Source of the DNA: an uncultured Altererythrobacter sp.
GTDB taxonomy: Bacteria; Pseudomonadota; Alphaproteobacteria; Sphingomonadales; Sphingomonadaceae
NCBI GenBank assembly: GCA_947492235.1
Contig: CANLLZ010000002.1
Coordinates: 744,001 to 808,000 of the forward strand
DNA: 64,000 nucleotides
Direction: 5' to 3'
The translations under genes were made by a program, and so were the position numbers. The notes below the pieces were generated by a model. That model had not been told where the DNA came from and did not search any database. It saw only the letters and a list, made by a program, of their open reading frames with translations. Positions 1-8,023 of the stretch are shown piece after piece (the stretch's first letter is position 1; every line of letters begins with the position of its first letter).

Positions 1-465
1 TTGAATGATTTCCGAGACAATTTGATCGGTGGGACAGCGTTGCTGCGCCTGTTAGGCGGCAGCAAATCGGGCCTTACATCTGAAATGTATCGCCGCGCTG
101 TAGGTTATGCGAAATGCGTTGAAGAGGCGGCTTACGCGCAAGGCGGGGCGGCGGAGAATACCCAGAAGGCATATATATGGGCCGGCGTCAGAGCGCATAG
201 CAAATGCCAAGACGAGCCATCCTCGCCTTCTCGCCTTGCGGAATCTGAAGCTAACCCGTCAACTGCAGCCATTGAATCTTCTCTAGCTCAAACGCTCGGG
301 AGCGCCGCATTCGATTATGTTTACGAAGCGAATGGGTGGATCACCGATGAGATGCGTCCCTGCGTGACTTATGGATATAAATCCGAAGTGTCGCCGGGTT
401 GTAAGACCGTTAATGGGCGAGTGCCCGTAGCGCCACCACCCTCGATGCCGACTCAAAATGACTGA
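1..465 (+). CDS. Uncharacterised protein at the left edge, possibly 5'-truncated
   Basis: The frame is open from the first base of the window (TTG), so the true start may lie upstream and the 154 residues seen may be incomplete. I recognise no domain. It has four cysteines (in AKC, SKC, RPC and PGC contexts), no membrane segment and a proline-rich C-terminus. Its base composition looks AT-richer than the SUF genes that follow. It overlaps the next gene by 8 bp, which suggests co-transcription and coupled translation. In related genomes sufB usually precedes sufC, so this gene seems to lie within or at the upstream border of the SUF cluster. Function unknown. Confidence 0.45.
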   Translation: MNDFRDNLIGGTALLRLLGGSKSGLTSEMYRRAVGYAKCVEEAAYAQGGAAENTQKAYIWAGVRAHSKCQDEPSSPSRLAESEANPSTAAIESSLAQTLGSAAFDYVYEANGWITDEMRPCVTYGYKSEVSPGCKTVNGRVPVAPPPSMPTQND

Positions 466-1006
466 CCGCAAGACCCTCCAACTCCGCGATCCGTCCGAAA
501 CCGACGACGCCGCACCCGCGCTCAAGAAGAAGGGTCGCGGGTGGGAGATTTCCGACAAACGGCTCGATGCGCTGCATGATCGTGCGCGCGAAATGCGGCG
601 GCATTCCTCGCCTGCGCATAAGGCGCTGTCGGCGAAGTTCACCGGGGCCGATCTGGGCCGCTACACCTTTACCCGCCATGCGGTGGTCGGCAGCGCGATT
701 GTCGATTTCAATTGCCACAATCTGGGCATGGCGATCTGTATCGACGAGCCGGATCAGAACGACACTCTGGCGAAACGCCGCGACAAGAGCCTCGAAAGCG
801 TCGGCATCCGCGTGATGCGGATCAAGGCCGAGGATATCCTCGAGAACATGGACGCGGTGCTCGAACGCATCACCGCCGGAATGCGGATGCGGATTGCCGA
901 CAAGAAACAGGCCCGCCGCGAGCACAACGCCAGCAATCCGCGCCAGACCAAGCCGCGCTACGACCGCGACGGGAACGGCCCGCCGCGTAACAGACGAGAC
1001 CACTAA
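458..1006 (+). CDS. DUF559 (Vsr-like endonuclease fold) domain protein
   Basis: 182 residues. The central part matches the DUF559/very-short-patch-repair nuclease pattern: VDFNC (acidic residue after a hydrophobic strand), then CIDEPDQ, then RRDKSLESVGIRVMRI and EDILENMDAVLERI, which resembles the usual D-x-R-D...L...G-hydrophobic-R-hydrophobic-R core. The C-terminal 40 residues are very basic (RRDH end) and could bind nucleic acid. The ATG overlaps the preceding frame and the TAA overlaps the sufC ATG by one base, so it belongs to the SUF transcript. Why a nuclease-fold protein sits in an iron-sulfur operon is unknown; it may simply be a passenger. Confidence 0.75.
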   Translation: MTDRKTLQLRDPSETDDAAPALKKKGRGWEISDKRLDALHDRAREMRRHSSPAHKALSAKFTGADLGRYTFTRHAVVGSAIVDFNCHNLGMAICIDEPDQNDTLAKRRDKSLESVGIRVMRIKAEDILENMDAVLERITAGMRMRIADKKQARREHNASNPRQTKPRYDRDGNGPPRNRRDH

Positions 1007-1767
1007 TGCTGAAAATCGAAAATCTCACCGCCACTGTAGCGGACAAGCAAATCCTCAACGGCCTCAGCCTCGAAGTCGCTGCGGGCGAAATCCATGCGAT
1101 CATGGGCCCCAACGGCGCGGGCAAGTCTACGCTGTCCTACGTGCTGGGCGGGCGTCCAGGCTATGAAGTCACCGGCGGCAGTGTCGAATTCATCGGGCAG
1201 GACCTGCTTGATCTGGAGCCGCACGAGCGCGCCTCAGCCGGGCTGTTCCTCGGTTTCCAGTATCCGGTCGAGATTCCCGGTGTCTCCAACGTCCAATTCC
1301 TGCGCGAATCCCTGAACGCCCAGCGCGCAGGCCGTGGCGAAGAAGCGCTGACCGGCGGCGAGTTCCTGAAGCTGGCGAAAGAAAAAGCCGGGCTGCTGGG
1401 CATGGATATGGAAATGCTCAAGCGGAACGTAAATGTGGGCTTCTCCGGCGGCGAGAAGAAGCGCGCCGAGATGGTCCAGATGGGCATTCTGGACCCGAAA
1501 TTCGCGGTGCTGGACGAAACCGATAGCGGCCTCGATATCGATGCGCTGCGCGTTGTGGGCGAGGGCATCAATGCGATCATGCGCGATCCCGCAAAGGGCG
1601 TGCTGCTCATCACCCACTACCAGCGCCTGCTTGACGTGGTGAAGCCCGACAAGGTCAGCATTCTGGCCGCCGGACGTATCGTTCAGACGGGTGGCCCCGA
1701 CCTCGCGCTGCGGCTGGAGGAAGAGGGCTATGACGCGGTGATGGCTCCAGAGAACGCCAATGCCTGA
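1006..1767 (+). CDS. sufC: Fe-S cluster assembly ATPase SufC
   Basis: 253 residues, normal length. ABC-type ATPase of the SufBCD scaffold that builds Fe-S clusters in the cytosol. Walker A GPNGAGKS at residues 34-41, signature FSGGEKKR near 146-153, Walker B FAVLDETDSGLD near 166-177, with the D-E-T-D-S-G-L-D form typical of SufC. The start ATG shares its A with the upstream TAA, and the 3' end overlaps sufD by 8 bp, so translation is tightly coupled. Cofactor role and partners are from the family; nothing looks truncated. Confidence 0.97.
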   Translation: MLKIENLTATVADKQILNGLSLEVAAGEIHAIMGPNGAGKSTLSYVLGGRPGYEVTGGSVEFIGQDLLDLEPHERASAGLFLGFQYPVEIPGVSNVQFLRESLNAQRAGRGEEALTGGEFLKLAKEKAGLLGMDMEMLKRNVNVGFSGGEKKRAEMVQMGILDPKFAVLDETDSGLDIDALRVVGEGINAIMRDPAKGVLLITHYQRLLDVVKPDKVSILAAGRIVQTGGPDLALRLEEEGYDAVMAPENANA

Positions 1768-2518
1768 GGCAGCAACCCTCCCGACACGGCGTGACGAGGC
1801 GTGGCGCTACTCGGACACCGATGCGCTGGCCGCGCTGGACCTTGGCACGTTCGAGGACTGGCAAGATATCGACGTGCCCGCCGACGGCAGCCACCACGAG
1901 ATCGTGACCATCGCGGAGGGTGACAGCACGCAATTGCGCCGCCTGCGGATCACAGTCGGCGAAGGCGCTACCTGCGAAGTGTTCGGCGTGATTGCGGCGG
2001 CGCAGCTGGGCCGTGTGGAAGCGGTCGTCCATCTGGAACGCGGCGCTCATTTCGAAATGGGCGGGATCACTGTCGGCGGCAGCGACACGACCCGCGAATT
2101 CGTCAGCCATGTGATCCATGCAGAGCCCGAAGCGACCAGCAACCAGACGGTGCGCAGTGTCCATTGGGGCAAGGCCACCGGCAACTTCCTCGGCCGGATC
2201 GATGTGGTGCGCCACGCGCAGAAAACCGATGCAGCGCAGGATTTCAAAGGCCTGCTGCTGGAAAAAGGCGCGAGCGTGAATGCTGTGCCCCAGCTCGAGA
2301 TTTTCGCCGACGATGTGAAATGCGCCCACGGTGCGACGGTTGGCCAGCTCGACGAGATGGCGCGGTATTACATGGCGGCGCGCGGGCTCCCGCCCGAAAC
2401 TGCGCGGCGTCTCCTGGTGCAGGCGTTTCTCGGCGATGCGCTGGTTGCGCTGGATGACGATGCGGAGCGCGAACGCCTGATGGATGTCGCTCTGGCCAAG
2501 CTGGAGGCGCATCTTTGA
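1760..2518 (+). CDS. sufD: Fe-S cluster assembly protein SufD
   Basis: 252 residues, short for SufD (often 400 or more) because the N-terminal helical part is reduced, as is common in alphaproteobacteria. The C-terminal beta-helix core is visible: GGITVGGSDT, HVIHAEPEATSNQTVRSV, FLGRIDVV, KGLLLEKGASVNAVPQLEIFADDVKCAHGA and a final TARRLLVQAFLGDAL segment, diagnostic of the SufB/SufD family. It pairs with SufB and SufC in the scaffold. It is placed between sufC and sufS with overlaps on both sides. Confidence 0.93.
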   Translation: MPEAATLPTRRDEAWRYSDTDALAALDLGTFEDWQDIDVPADGSHHEIVTIAEGDSTQLRRLRITVGEGATCEVFGVIAAAQLGRVEAVVHLERGAHFEMGGITVGGSDTTREFVSHVIHAEPEATSNQTVRSVHWGKATGNFLGRIDVVRHAQKTDAAQDFKGLLLEKGASVNAVPQLEIFADDVKCAHGATVGQLDEMARYYMAARGLPPETARRLLVQAFLGDALVALDDDAERERLMDVALAKLEAHL

Positions 2519-3756
2519 CGGACACGCAAACTCTTGCCCCGAAACTCGATGTGCGCGGTGACTTCCCCGGCCTGCTGACGGCGGACGGCGATCGCTGGCA
2601 TTATCTCGATACCGGCGCGACGGCGCAGAAGCCGCAGGCGGTGATCGATGCGATGACGGGTGCGCTGGGCCGCGATTACGCCACGGTGCACCGCGGCGTC
2701 TACGGCCGTTCCGCCGCGATGACGCAGGCCTATGAAGCGGCGCGTCGGCGCGTTGCGGGCTTTATTGGCGCGCAATCGGAAAACGAGATCGTGTTCGTGC
2801 GCGGCGCGACAGAGGGGATCAATTTGGTCGCGAACAGCTGGGGAGGGGCGAGCCTCAAGGCGGGCGACCGCATCATGCTCTCCCAGCTGGAGCACCACTC
2901 CAATATCGTGCCCTGGCAAATGGTGGCGGAGCGCACCGGTGCGGAGATCGATATTTGCCCGCTCACCGAAGACGGCCTGATCGATCTCGATTGGCTCGAG
3001 GCGAACCTCACGCCCGCACACAAAATGGTCGCGCTGGCCCATGTCTCGAATGTGCTCGGCTCGATTCTGGGAGCGAAGCGCGCGGCGAAGGCTGCCCATG
3101 CGGTTGGCGCAAAGCTGCTGCTCGACGGGTGCCAGAGCGCGCCCCGGATGCGGCTGGCGATGAACGAGCTGGATTGCGATTTCTTCGTGTTCTCCGCGCA
3201 CAAGCTCTACGGACCGACGGGCATCGGCGTGCTGTGGGCGCGCGAGGAGCTGCTGGACGCGATGCCGCCATGGCAGGGGGGCGGCGCGATGATCGACCGC
3301 GTGACCTTCGAGAAAACAACCTATGCTCCGCCGCCGCAGCGCTTCGAAGCCGGCACGCCGATGATTACCGAAGCCATCGCGCTGCACGCCGCGATTGACT
3401 ATGTCGAAAAAGTCGCGGGCGAAGCGGGCATGGAAGGCCTGTTTGCGCACGAAGCGGCGCTGGCAGCGAAAACGCGCGAGGAATTGTCGCGCCTCAATTC
3501 GATCCGCCTGTTCGGCCCGGACACAAGCGCGGGGATCGTCTCCTTCCTGATGGAGGGGGTTCACCCGCACGATCTCGGCACCATATTGGATGAAGAGAAT
3601 GTCGCGATCCGGGCGGGGCACCATTGCTGCCAGCCGCTGATGGATCACTACGGCGTGCCGGCCACCGCGCGGGCCAGTTTCGGCCTGTACAGCGACGAGA
3701 GCGATATCGAAGCGCTGCTGCGCGGTATCGAGCGAACCCAGAAGATTTTCGGCTAG
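2515..3756 (+). CDS. sufS: Cysteine desulfurase SufS
   Basis: 413 residues, full length. PLP enzyme that removes sulfur from cysteine to feed the SUF scaffold. The PLP lysine lies in FVFSAHKLYGP (about K230), the PLP-phosphate site in RGATEGINLVA, and the mobile-loop cysteine in RAGHHCCQP (C371 by alignment; C372 adjoins it). The start is TTG inside the sufD stop (TTGA, 4-bp overlap); no better ATG is near. No sufE or sufU gene is seen in the window, so the sulfur-acceptor partner is elsewhere. Confidence 0.96.
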   Translation: MTDTQTLAPKLDVRGDFPGLLTADGDRWHYLDTGATAQKPQAVIDAMTGALGRDYATVHRGVYGRSAAMTQAYEAARRRVAGFIGAQSENEIVFVRGATEGINLVANSWGGASLKAGDRIMLSQLEHHSNIVPWQMVAERTGAEIDICPLTEDGLIDLDWLEANLTPAHKMVALAHVSNVLGSILGAKRAAKAAHAVGAKLLLDGCQSAPRMRLAMNELDCDFFVFSAHKLYGPTGIGVLWAREELLDAMPPWQGGGAMIDRVTFEKTTYAPPPQRFEAGTPMITEAIALHAAIDYVEKVAGEAGMEGLFAHEAALAAKTREELSRLNSIRLFGPDTSAGIVSFLMEGVHPHDLGTILDEENVAIRAGHHCCQPLMDHYGVPATARASFGLYSDESDIEALLRGIERTQKIFG

Positions 3757-3767
3757 GATACGAGAAG

Positions 3768-4289
3768 ATGACCGAAGAAAGCCCGGACAAGAAGGATTTC
3801 GTGGCAGCGCCCGCGCCCAACGAGCAGGTCCTGACGCAGGCGCCGCCCAAGCCGCCGCGCGCCAGAGTCGAGGATGTTGTCGAGGATTCCCCGGAAACGC
3901 CAAAACAGACGATGGAGCGCAAGCGCGATTATCTCGAAGGGTTCCTGCAGAAAAAGCCCGAACAGGCTGGCCCCGGCGGCGCTGGCGGCGAATTGCAGGA
4001 GGCGGTCGTTTCTGCGCTGAAGGAAATTTACGATCCCGAAATTCCGGTCAATATCTACGATCTGGGCCTGATTTACGGGGTCGAGGTGGATGACGAGAGC
4101 GATGTGACCGTCACCATGACGCTGACCACGCCGCATTGCCCGGTCGCCGAAACCATGCCCGGCGAGGTTGAACTGCGCGCCGCGAGCGTGCCCGGCGTGC
4201 GCGATGCGGAAGTCAATCTGGTGTGGGATCCGCCATGGGGCCCCGACAAGATGACCGACGAAGCGCGGCTCGAATTGGGGATGCTCTAA
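3768..4289 (+). CDS. SUF system MIP18/DUF59 protein (SufT-like)
   Basis: 173 residues. The N-terminal ~70 residues are charged and low in complexity; the C-terminal ~100 form a MIP18-family (DUF59) domain with YDPEIPVNIYDLGLIYGV and LTTPHCPVAETMP, the latter holding the conserved cysteine. Family members help Fe-S cluster maturation. The ATG at 3768, preceded by cgagaag, lies 11 bp after sufS; the upstream in-frame extension falls inside sufS and is rejected. Only 1 bp separates its stop from the next gene. The acidic N-terminal extension is longer than in minimal members of the family. Confidence 0.9.
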   Translation: MTEESPDKKDFVAAPAPNEQVLTQAPPKPPRARVEDVVEDSPETPKQTMERKRDYLEGFLQKKPEQAGPGGAGGELQEAVVSALKEIYDPEIPVNIYDLGLIYGVEVDDESDVTVTMTLTTPHCPVAETMPGEVELRAASVPGVRDAEVNLVWDPPWGPDKMTDEARLELGML

Positions 4290-4290
4290 A

Positions 4291-4647
4291 ATGGCGGAAA
4301 GCACACTTCGCGAACGCCCTGCGGCAGTTATCCTGACCAAGGCGGCAGAGGCGCGGGTTGCCGAGCTGATGGCGAAAGCGCCCGATGATGCAATCGGTGT
4401 GAAATTGTCGACCCCGCGGCGCGGCTGCTCGGGCCTTGCCTATTCGGTCGACTATGTGACCGAGGAAGTGGCCTTCGACGAAAAGATCGAAACGCCGGGC
4501 GGCACGTTCTACATTGACAGCGCCAGCGTTCTGTATCTGATCGGCAGCACGATGGACTGGGTGGAGGACGATTTCACCGCGGGCTTCGTGTTCGAAAACC
4601 CGAACGCCAAAGGCGCGTGCGGCTGCGGCGAAAGCTTTATGGTCTAG
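4291..4647 (+). CDS. sufA: HesB/IscA-type Fe-S carrier (SufA-like)
   Basis: 118 residues. A-type carrier that takes clusters from the scaffold to apoproteins. The three conserved cysteines are present: C46 in RRGCSGLAY and C110/C112 in GACGCGESF at the C-terminus. It is the last gene of the SUF operon, one base after the MIP18-domain gene. The following 50 bp lead into a converging gene on the other strand; no convincing T-rich terminator is visible there. Confidence 0.94.
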   Translation: MAESTLRERPAAVILTKAAEARVAELMAKAPDDAIGVKLSTPRRGCSGLAYSVDYVTEEVAFDEKIETPGGTFYIDSASVLYLIGSTMDWVEDDFTAGFVFENPNAKGACGCGESFMV

Positions 4648-4698
4648 GTCGGGTTGCCGGGGGCGGAAGCCCGTTTCCGGTTCGGCCAGACCTTCGTA

Positions 4699-5646
4699 TC
4701 AGTCTTCCGATTTCAGCCGGTCGAGCAATTCGCGCTCGAGCACATCCAGTTCGCCATCGGCTTCGATCATGCTGTCGAGCCAAGCCTTTTCGTCGCCGGT
4801 GACCAGTTCGCCCGAGGCCGCCTGAGCGGTGTAATCGGGCGAGCCTGAACCCTGTTTGCGCCCGAAGATTTTTCCGAAATGGTTCTGCGCCTGCGGCATT
4901 TCGCGAACCATCGCGCCCATGAAGCGCCCGACATTCGCGCGATTGTCATTCATGAAGGCTTCCAGCTCCTTCATGCGCCCATGGCTGATCTGGGCGTTCT
5001 TGAAGCCAAAGCCTTTCAGATAATTGGCGATCCCGTCCACAAACAGCGGACCCCATTCCAGCGCGTTCGCGTGGCCGAGCGTCGCGTCCTTGATCCGGAA
5101 CAGCATTTCCGCATCATGGCGGGTGACAGCGGCGGGGCCGTAGCCTCCGCTGGCGAAGATCACCCGGCGCAGCAGGCGGCATTCAGCGGTGCTGATATGG
5201 GTGGCGGACAGCTCTCCGCCGCAGCGGGTCGGGCCAGTGCCGCTCAGCACGGCTTCCTGAATCTGGTGCAGCGTATAGGTTTTGAGCGCTTCGGGAACGT
5301 TCTGCGCGCGTTCGACCACGCGGACCATCAGTTCCAGTTCGGCCATCGTTTCCAACTGGCCATCGGCGTCGAGCTGGGCGATCAGCCAATCGGCCTCTTC
5401 GGCATCGCACATATGCTTGGGCTCGGTGCCGTTGAGAACGAATTCGGTCAGCGCTTCGACAAAGAAATCGACCCATTCGCGGTCGGGATCGTCAATCTCG
5501 TGATTGATGGCAAAGATCGCTTCGGCCTCTTCGCGGGTAATCAGCCCGTCGCCCCAACCCAGACGGCGCAGCGAGAGGATTTCCTCCGGCGACACATGGC
5601 GATCGGCGGCAACGGCGCGGGCAAGCTCTGAAAATTGCATATTCAT
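4699..5646 (-). CDS. TerB-like repeat protein of unknown function
   Basis: 315 residues, soluble, acidic, no signal or membrane segment. Three segments resemble the TerB/DUF533 pattern (x-ADG-x-hydrophobic-x-x-x-E): AADRHVSPEE near residues 13-22, LDADGQLETMAE near 92-103 and EADGELDVLERELL near 295-308. The acidic D-x-D-G-like loops could also bind metal in an EF-hand manner. TerB-domain proteins are often linked to metal or stress responses, but this one has no tellurite-resistance neighbours. It runs convergently to the SUF operon. The domain call is from motif reading only. Confidence 0.5.
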   Translation of the reverse strand: MNMQFSELARAVAADRHVSPEEILSLRRLGWGDGLITREEAEAIFAINHEIDDPDREWVDFFVEALTEFVLNGTEPKHMCDAEEADWLIAQLDADGQLETMAELELMVRVVERAQNVPEALKTYTLHQIQEAVLSGTGPTRCGGELSATHISTAECRLLRRVIFASGGYGPAAVTRHDAEMLFRIKDATLGHANALEWGPLFVDGIANYLKGFGFKNAQISHGRMKELEAFMNDNRANVGRFMGAMVREMPQAQNHFGKIFGRKQGSGSPDYTAQAASGELVTGDEKAWLDSMIEADGELDVLERELLDRLKSED

Positions 5647-5728
5647 GCGAAGGGGGTCCCCAAGACCTGTGGTTCTGTTTCCCCACAGCCTTCGCAGAAC
5701 ATCGTTAATTCGGTGTTACCCGCGAGGC

Positions 5729-6178
5729 TCAGATGCCCTTCAGCGCCCGGACGCAAGCGGCGCGGTCCACGTCCAGCGCATCGGAACTGCGCCGCGCATC
5801 GACATAGGTGGCGGTGGGCTCCGCTCCGGGCCTTGCGGGATAGAGGTAGACATCGAGCACACAGGGCTCGCCGGCAAATTGCAATTTGCGCACATCGCCT
5901 TCCACCACGTCGAGCCGCGGCGGGCCGAATTGTGCCTGCAAACCTGCAGCGGACTGGCCGATGACGCCCTCCAGCCCCGGCACATTCATCACCCGGGGCG
6001 GAATGAAGGCGCCCACCGGGGCCGTGGGCCTTGTGCTCGGCACCGGCACGCTGACGCGGGGTGTGGGGTTGCCCGGCTGGGCCGTGGGCGCATTAGCGGT
6101 GCCGGCTTGCCCGGGCGGGACAGTCGTCGCGCAGGCGGCCACGAGTGGCATCAGAGAAAGGGCAACAATTCTGCGCAT
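5729..6178 (-). CDS. Small predicted lipoprotein
   Basis: 149 residues. N-terminal basic start, hydrophobic stretch and lipobox VAAC (cleavage before about C16), then a Thr/Pro/Ala-rich linker to about residue 60 and a compact C-terminal domain (IGQSAAGLQAQFGPPRLDVVEG...), whose 'Q-x-x-FG-x-P' pattern recalls small SmpA/BamE-like outer-membrane lipoproteins. Two further cysteines (EPCVLD, AACVRA) could form a disulfide. The ATG overlaps the stop of the upstream membrane gene by one base (TAATG), so the two are co-translated. Specific function unknown. Confidence 0.65.
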   Translation of the reverse strand: MRRIVALSLMPLVAACATTVPPGQAGTANAPTAQPGNPTPRVSVPVPSTRPTAPVGAFIPPRVMNVPGLEGVIGQSAAGLQAQFGPPRLDVVEGDVRKLQFAGEPCVLDVYLYPARPGAEPTATYVDARRSSDALDVDRAACVRALKGI

Positions 6179-6870
6179 TATGCTTGGCTTCTCCCGGTCC
6201 TGCCCGATTGCACCAGATGGGTGGCGGCGGCGGCCCCGATTACAGGGGCCAGCAGGTTTAGGAAAGGCACTGTGAACAGGGCTGCAATCGCTCCGCCGAG
6301 CAGGAAGCGCGTTCCGCCGCCGATTGGCGCAGGCTCGGTCCGGTCATGGCGGTGCCGCGCCCATGCCAGCTCTTGCAGATCGCGGCCCAGCAGCCACGCA
6401 TTAACCGCCCAGAACAGCGCCACGGTGCCGATGCCGGTGAACAGCAGGGCGAGCGCGACCGGCAGGATCAGCAGATTGACGCCCAGCGCCCGCAGCCCTG
6501 CGCGGGCGCCGTCCTTCAGGCTTTCGCGGAAGGTTATCGTGCGCGCGGTGTGCGCCGCGCCGGGATAATACCGCGCCTCGACCGCGCGGATGATATCCTC
6601 TGCGAAGAACTGGATCACGGCGAGCGCCACGATGCGGAACAGCAGCCACCCCAGCAGGATGGTCGCGGCCACGGTCAGCACGACCATTGCGCCGTTTACC
6701 GGGGCCCATCCGGCCTCTGTCAGCAGGAGGTGGAGCACGGCGTAGAGCGCCACGCCCAACGCGGCAAACACACCCAGCGTGGCGACCATGCTCTTCACCA
6801 GAACCCGCAAAATGGCGGGATCGGCCAATTGCCGCGCGGCGCGGGCGAAGGAGGCTGGGAACGACACCAT
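6178..6870 (-). CDS. EI24-domain (CysZ-like) membrane protein
   Basis: 230 residues with about four to five hydrophobic segments: two near residues 28-85, one near 90-105, a C-terminal pair beyond 150. Overall pattern fits the EI24/CysZ family, whose bacterial member CysZ moves sulfate; the substrate here cannot be inferred. The LLGRDLQELAWARHRH segment after the middle membrane pair resembles the conserved 'R-x-Y-E-x-x-A' block of the family. It precedes the lipoprotein gene by a 1-bp overlap and diverges from the adenosine kinase gene. Confidence 0.75.
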   Translation of the reverse strand: MVSFPASFARAARQLADPAILRVLVKSMVATLGVFAALGVALYAVLHLLLTEAGWAPVNGAMVVLTVAATILLGWLLFRIVALAVIQFFAEDIIRAVEARYYPGAAHTARTITFRESLKDGARAGLRALGVNLLILPVALALLFTGIGTVALFWAVNAWLLGRDLQELAWARHRHDRTEPAPIGGGTRFLLGGAIAALFTVPFLNLLAPVIGAAAATHLVQSGRTGRSQA

Positions 6871-7018
6871 GCAGGCAGCGCATCGTGGGCGCGGCGTCCA
6901 AAGTCAATTGCTGGCAGACATGCATGTTGGCCCGCTGAGACTTGGCGAACAGGGCCCCGCCCGCTAGGGGCAGGCGGACATATCTAGTCCCCGCACAAAC
7001 AACCGGAAGACCGCCCCC

Positions 7019-8014
7019 ATGACCAATCCGAAATACGACGTTGTCGCCATCGGCAACGCCATTGTCGACATCCTCGCACCCTGCGAAGATGCGGTGATCG
7101 AGGAATTGGGCCTTGCGCGTGGAGGCATGTCGCTGGTCGATGCGGATGGGGCGGACAAGCTCTACGAAGCGATGGGCCCGGCGACCGAGAAATCGGGCGG
7201 CAGCGCGGCCAACACGCTGGCCGGTCTGGCAAGTCTCGGCACCAAATGCGCCTTTATCGGGCAGGTGGCGGACGACCAGTTCGGGCAAGTCTTCGCGCAT
7301 GATATCCGCTCCGCTGGCATCGCTTTCGATACGCCTGCCCGTCAGGATGATCCGCCCACAGGCCGCTGCCTGATTTTCGTGTCGCCCGATGGCGAGCGGA
7401 CGATGAACACGTTTTTGGGTGCGGGCCAATTCCTGCCCGCCGATGCGTTGGACGAGAGCGTGATTGCGGACGGGGCGATCCTCTATCTCGAGGGGTATTT
7501 GTGGGACCCGGAAGAGCCGCGTAAAGCCATGCGCCGCGCCATCGACGTGGCCCGCGCTGCAGGGCGCAAAGTGGCATTCACCGCCAGCGAAAGCTTCGTG
7601 ATCGACCGGCACGGCGATGACTTCCGCGCCATGATCGAAGACGGCGTGATCGACATCCTGTTCGTCAATGAAAGCGAGCTGGCAACGCTGACCGCCAAGG
7701 AGGATTTCGAAGACGGACTGGCGTCGCTGGCCGGCAAGGTTCCGGTTCTGGTGGCAACCAAGGGCGAGCATGGCGCGGTCGCCATAGCCGACGGCGAACG
7801 CGCCGAAGTGGCCGCCGAGCCGGTTGCCAAGGTCGTCGATACCACGGGCGCAGGCGACCAGTTCGCCGCCGGATTCCTGTCAGGCCACGCCAAGGGCCTG
7901 CCGCTCGAAACCTGTCTCAAACGCGGCGCAATCGCCGCTGCCGAAGTCATCAGCCACATCGGCCCGCGCCCCGAGGTGGATATGCAAGCGCTGATGGCGG
8001 AGAAATTAGGGTAG
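7019..8014 (+). CDS. Adenosine kinase (PfkB family)
   Basis: 331 residues. Ribokinase-fold sugar/nucleoside kinase that phosphorylates adenosine to AMP in purine salvage. N-terminal VVAIGNAIVDIL, the substrate-binding GGSAANT motif near residue 61, and the C-terminal signature DTTGAGDQFAAGFL near 280-293 with catalytic D284 by count. The PfkB lineage that begins YDVVAIGNAIVD and lacks a lid insertion is the usual alphaproteobacterial adenosine kinase. It has its own 148-bp upstream spacer, divergent from the EI24 gene, and ends 9 bp before the converging RhuM gene. Confidence 0.9.
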   Translation: MTNPKYDVVAIGNAIVDILAPCEDAVIEELGLARGGMSLVDADGADKLYEAMGPATEKSGGSAANTLAGLASLGTKCAFIGQVADDQFGQVFAHDIRSAGIAFDTPARQDDPPTGRCLIFVSPDGERTMNTFLGAGQFLPADALDESVIADGAILYLEGYLWDPEEPRKAMRRAIDVARAAGRKVAFTASESFVIDRHGDDFRAMIEDGVIDILFVNESELATLTAKEDFEDGLASLAGKVPVLVATKGEHGAVAIADGERAEVAAEPVAKVVDTTGAGDQFAAGFLSGHAKGLPLETCLKRGAIAAAEVISHIGPRPEVDMQALMAEKLG

Positions 8015-8023
8015 GGGCGCGCG

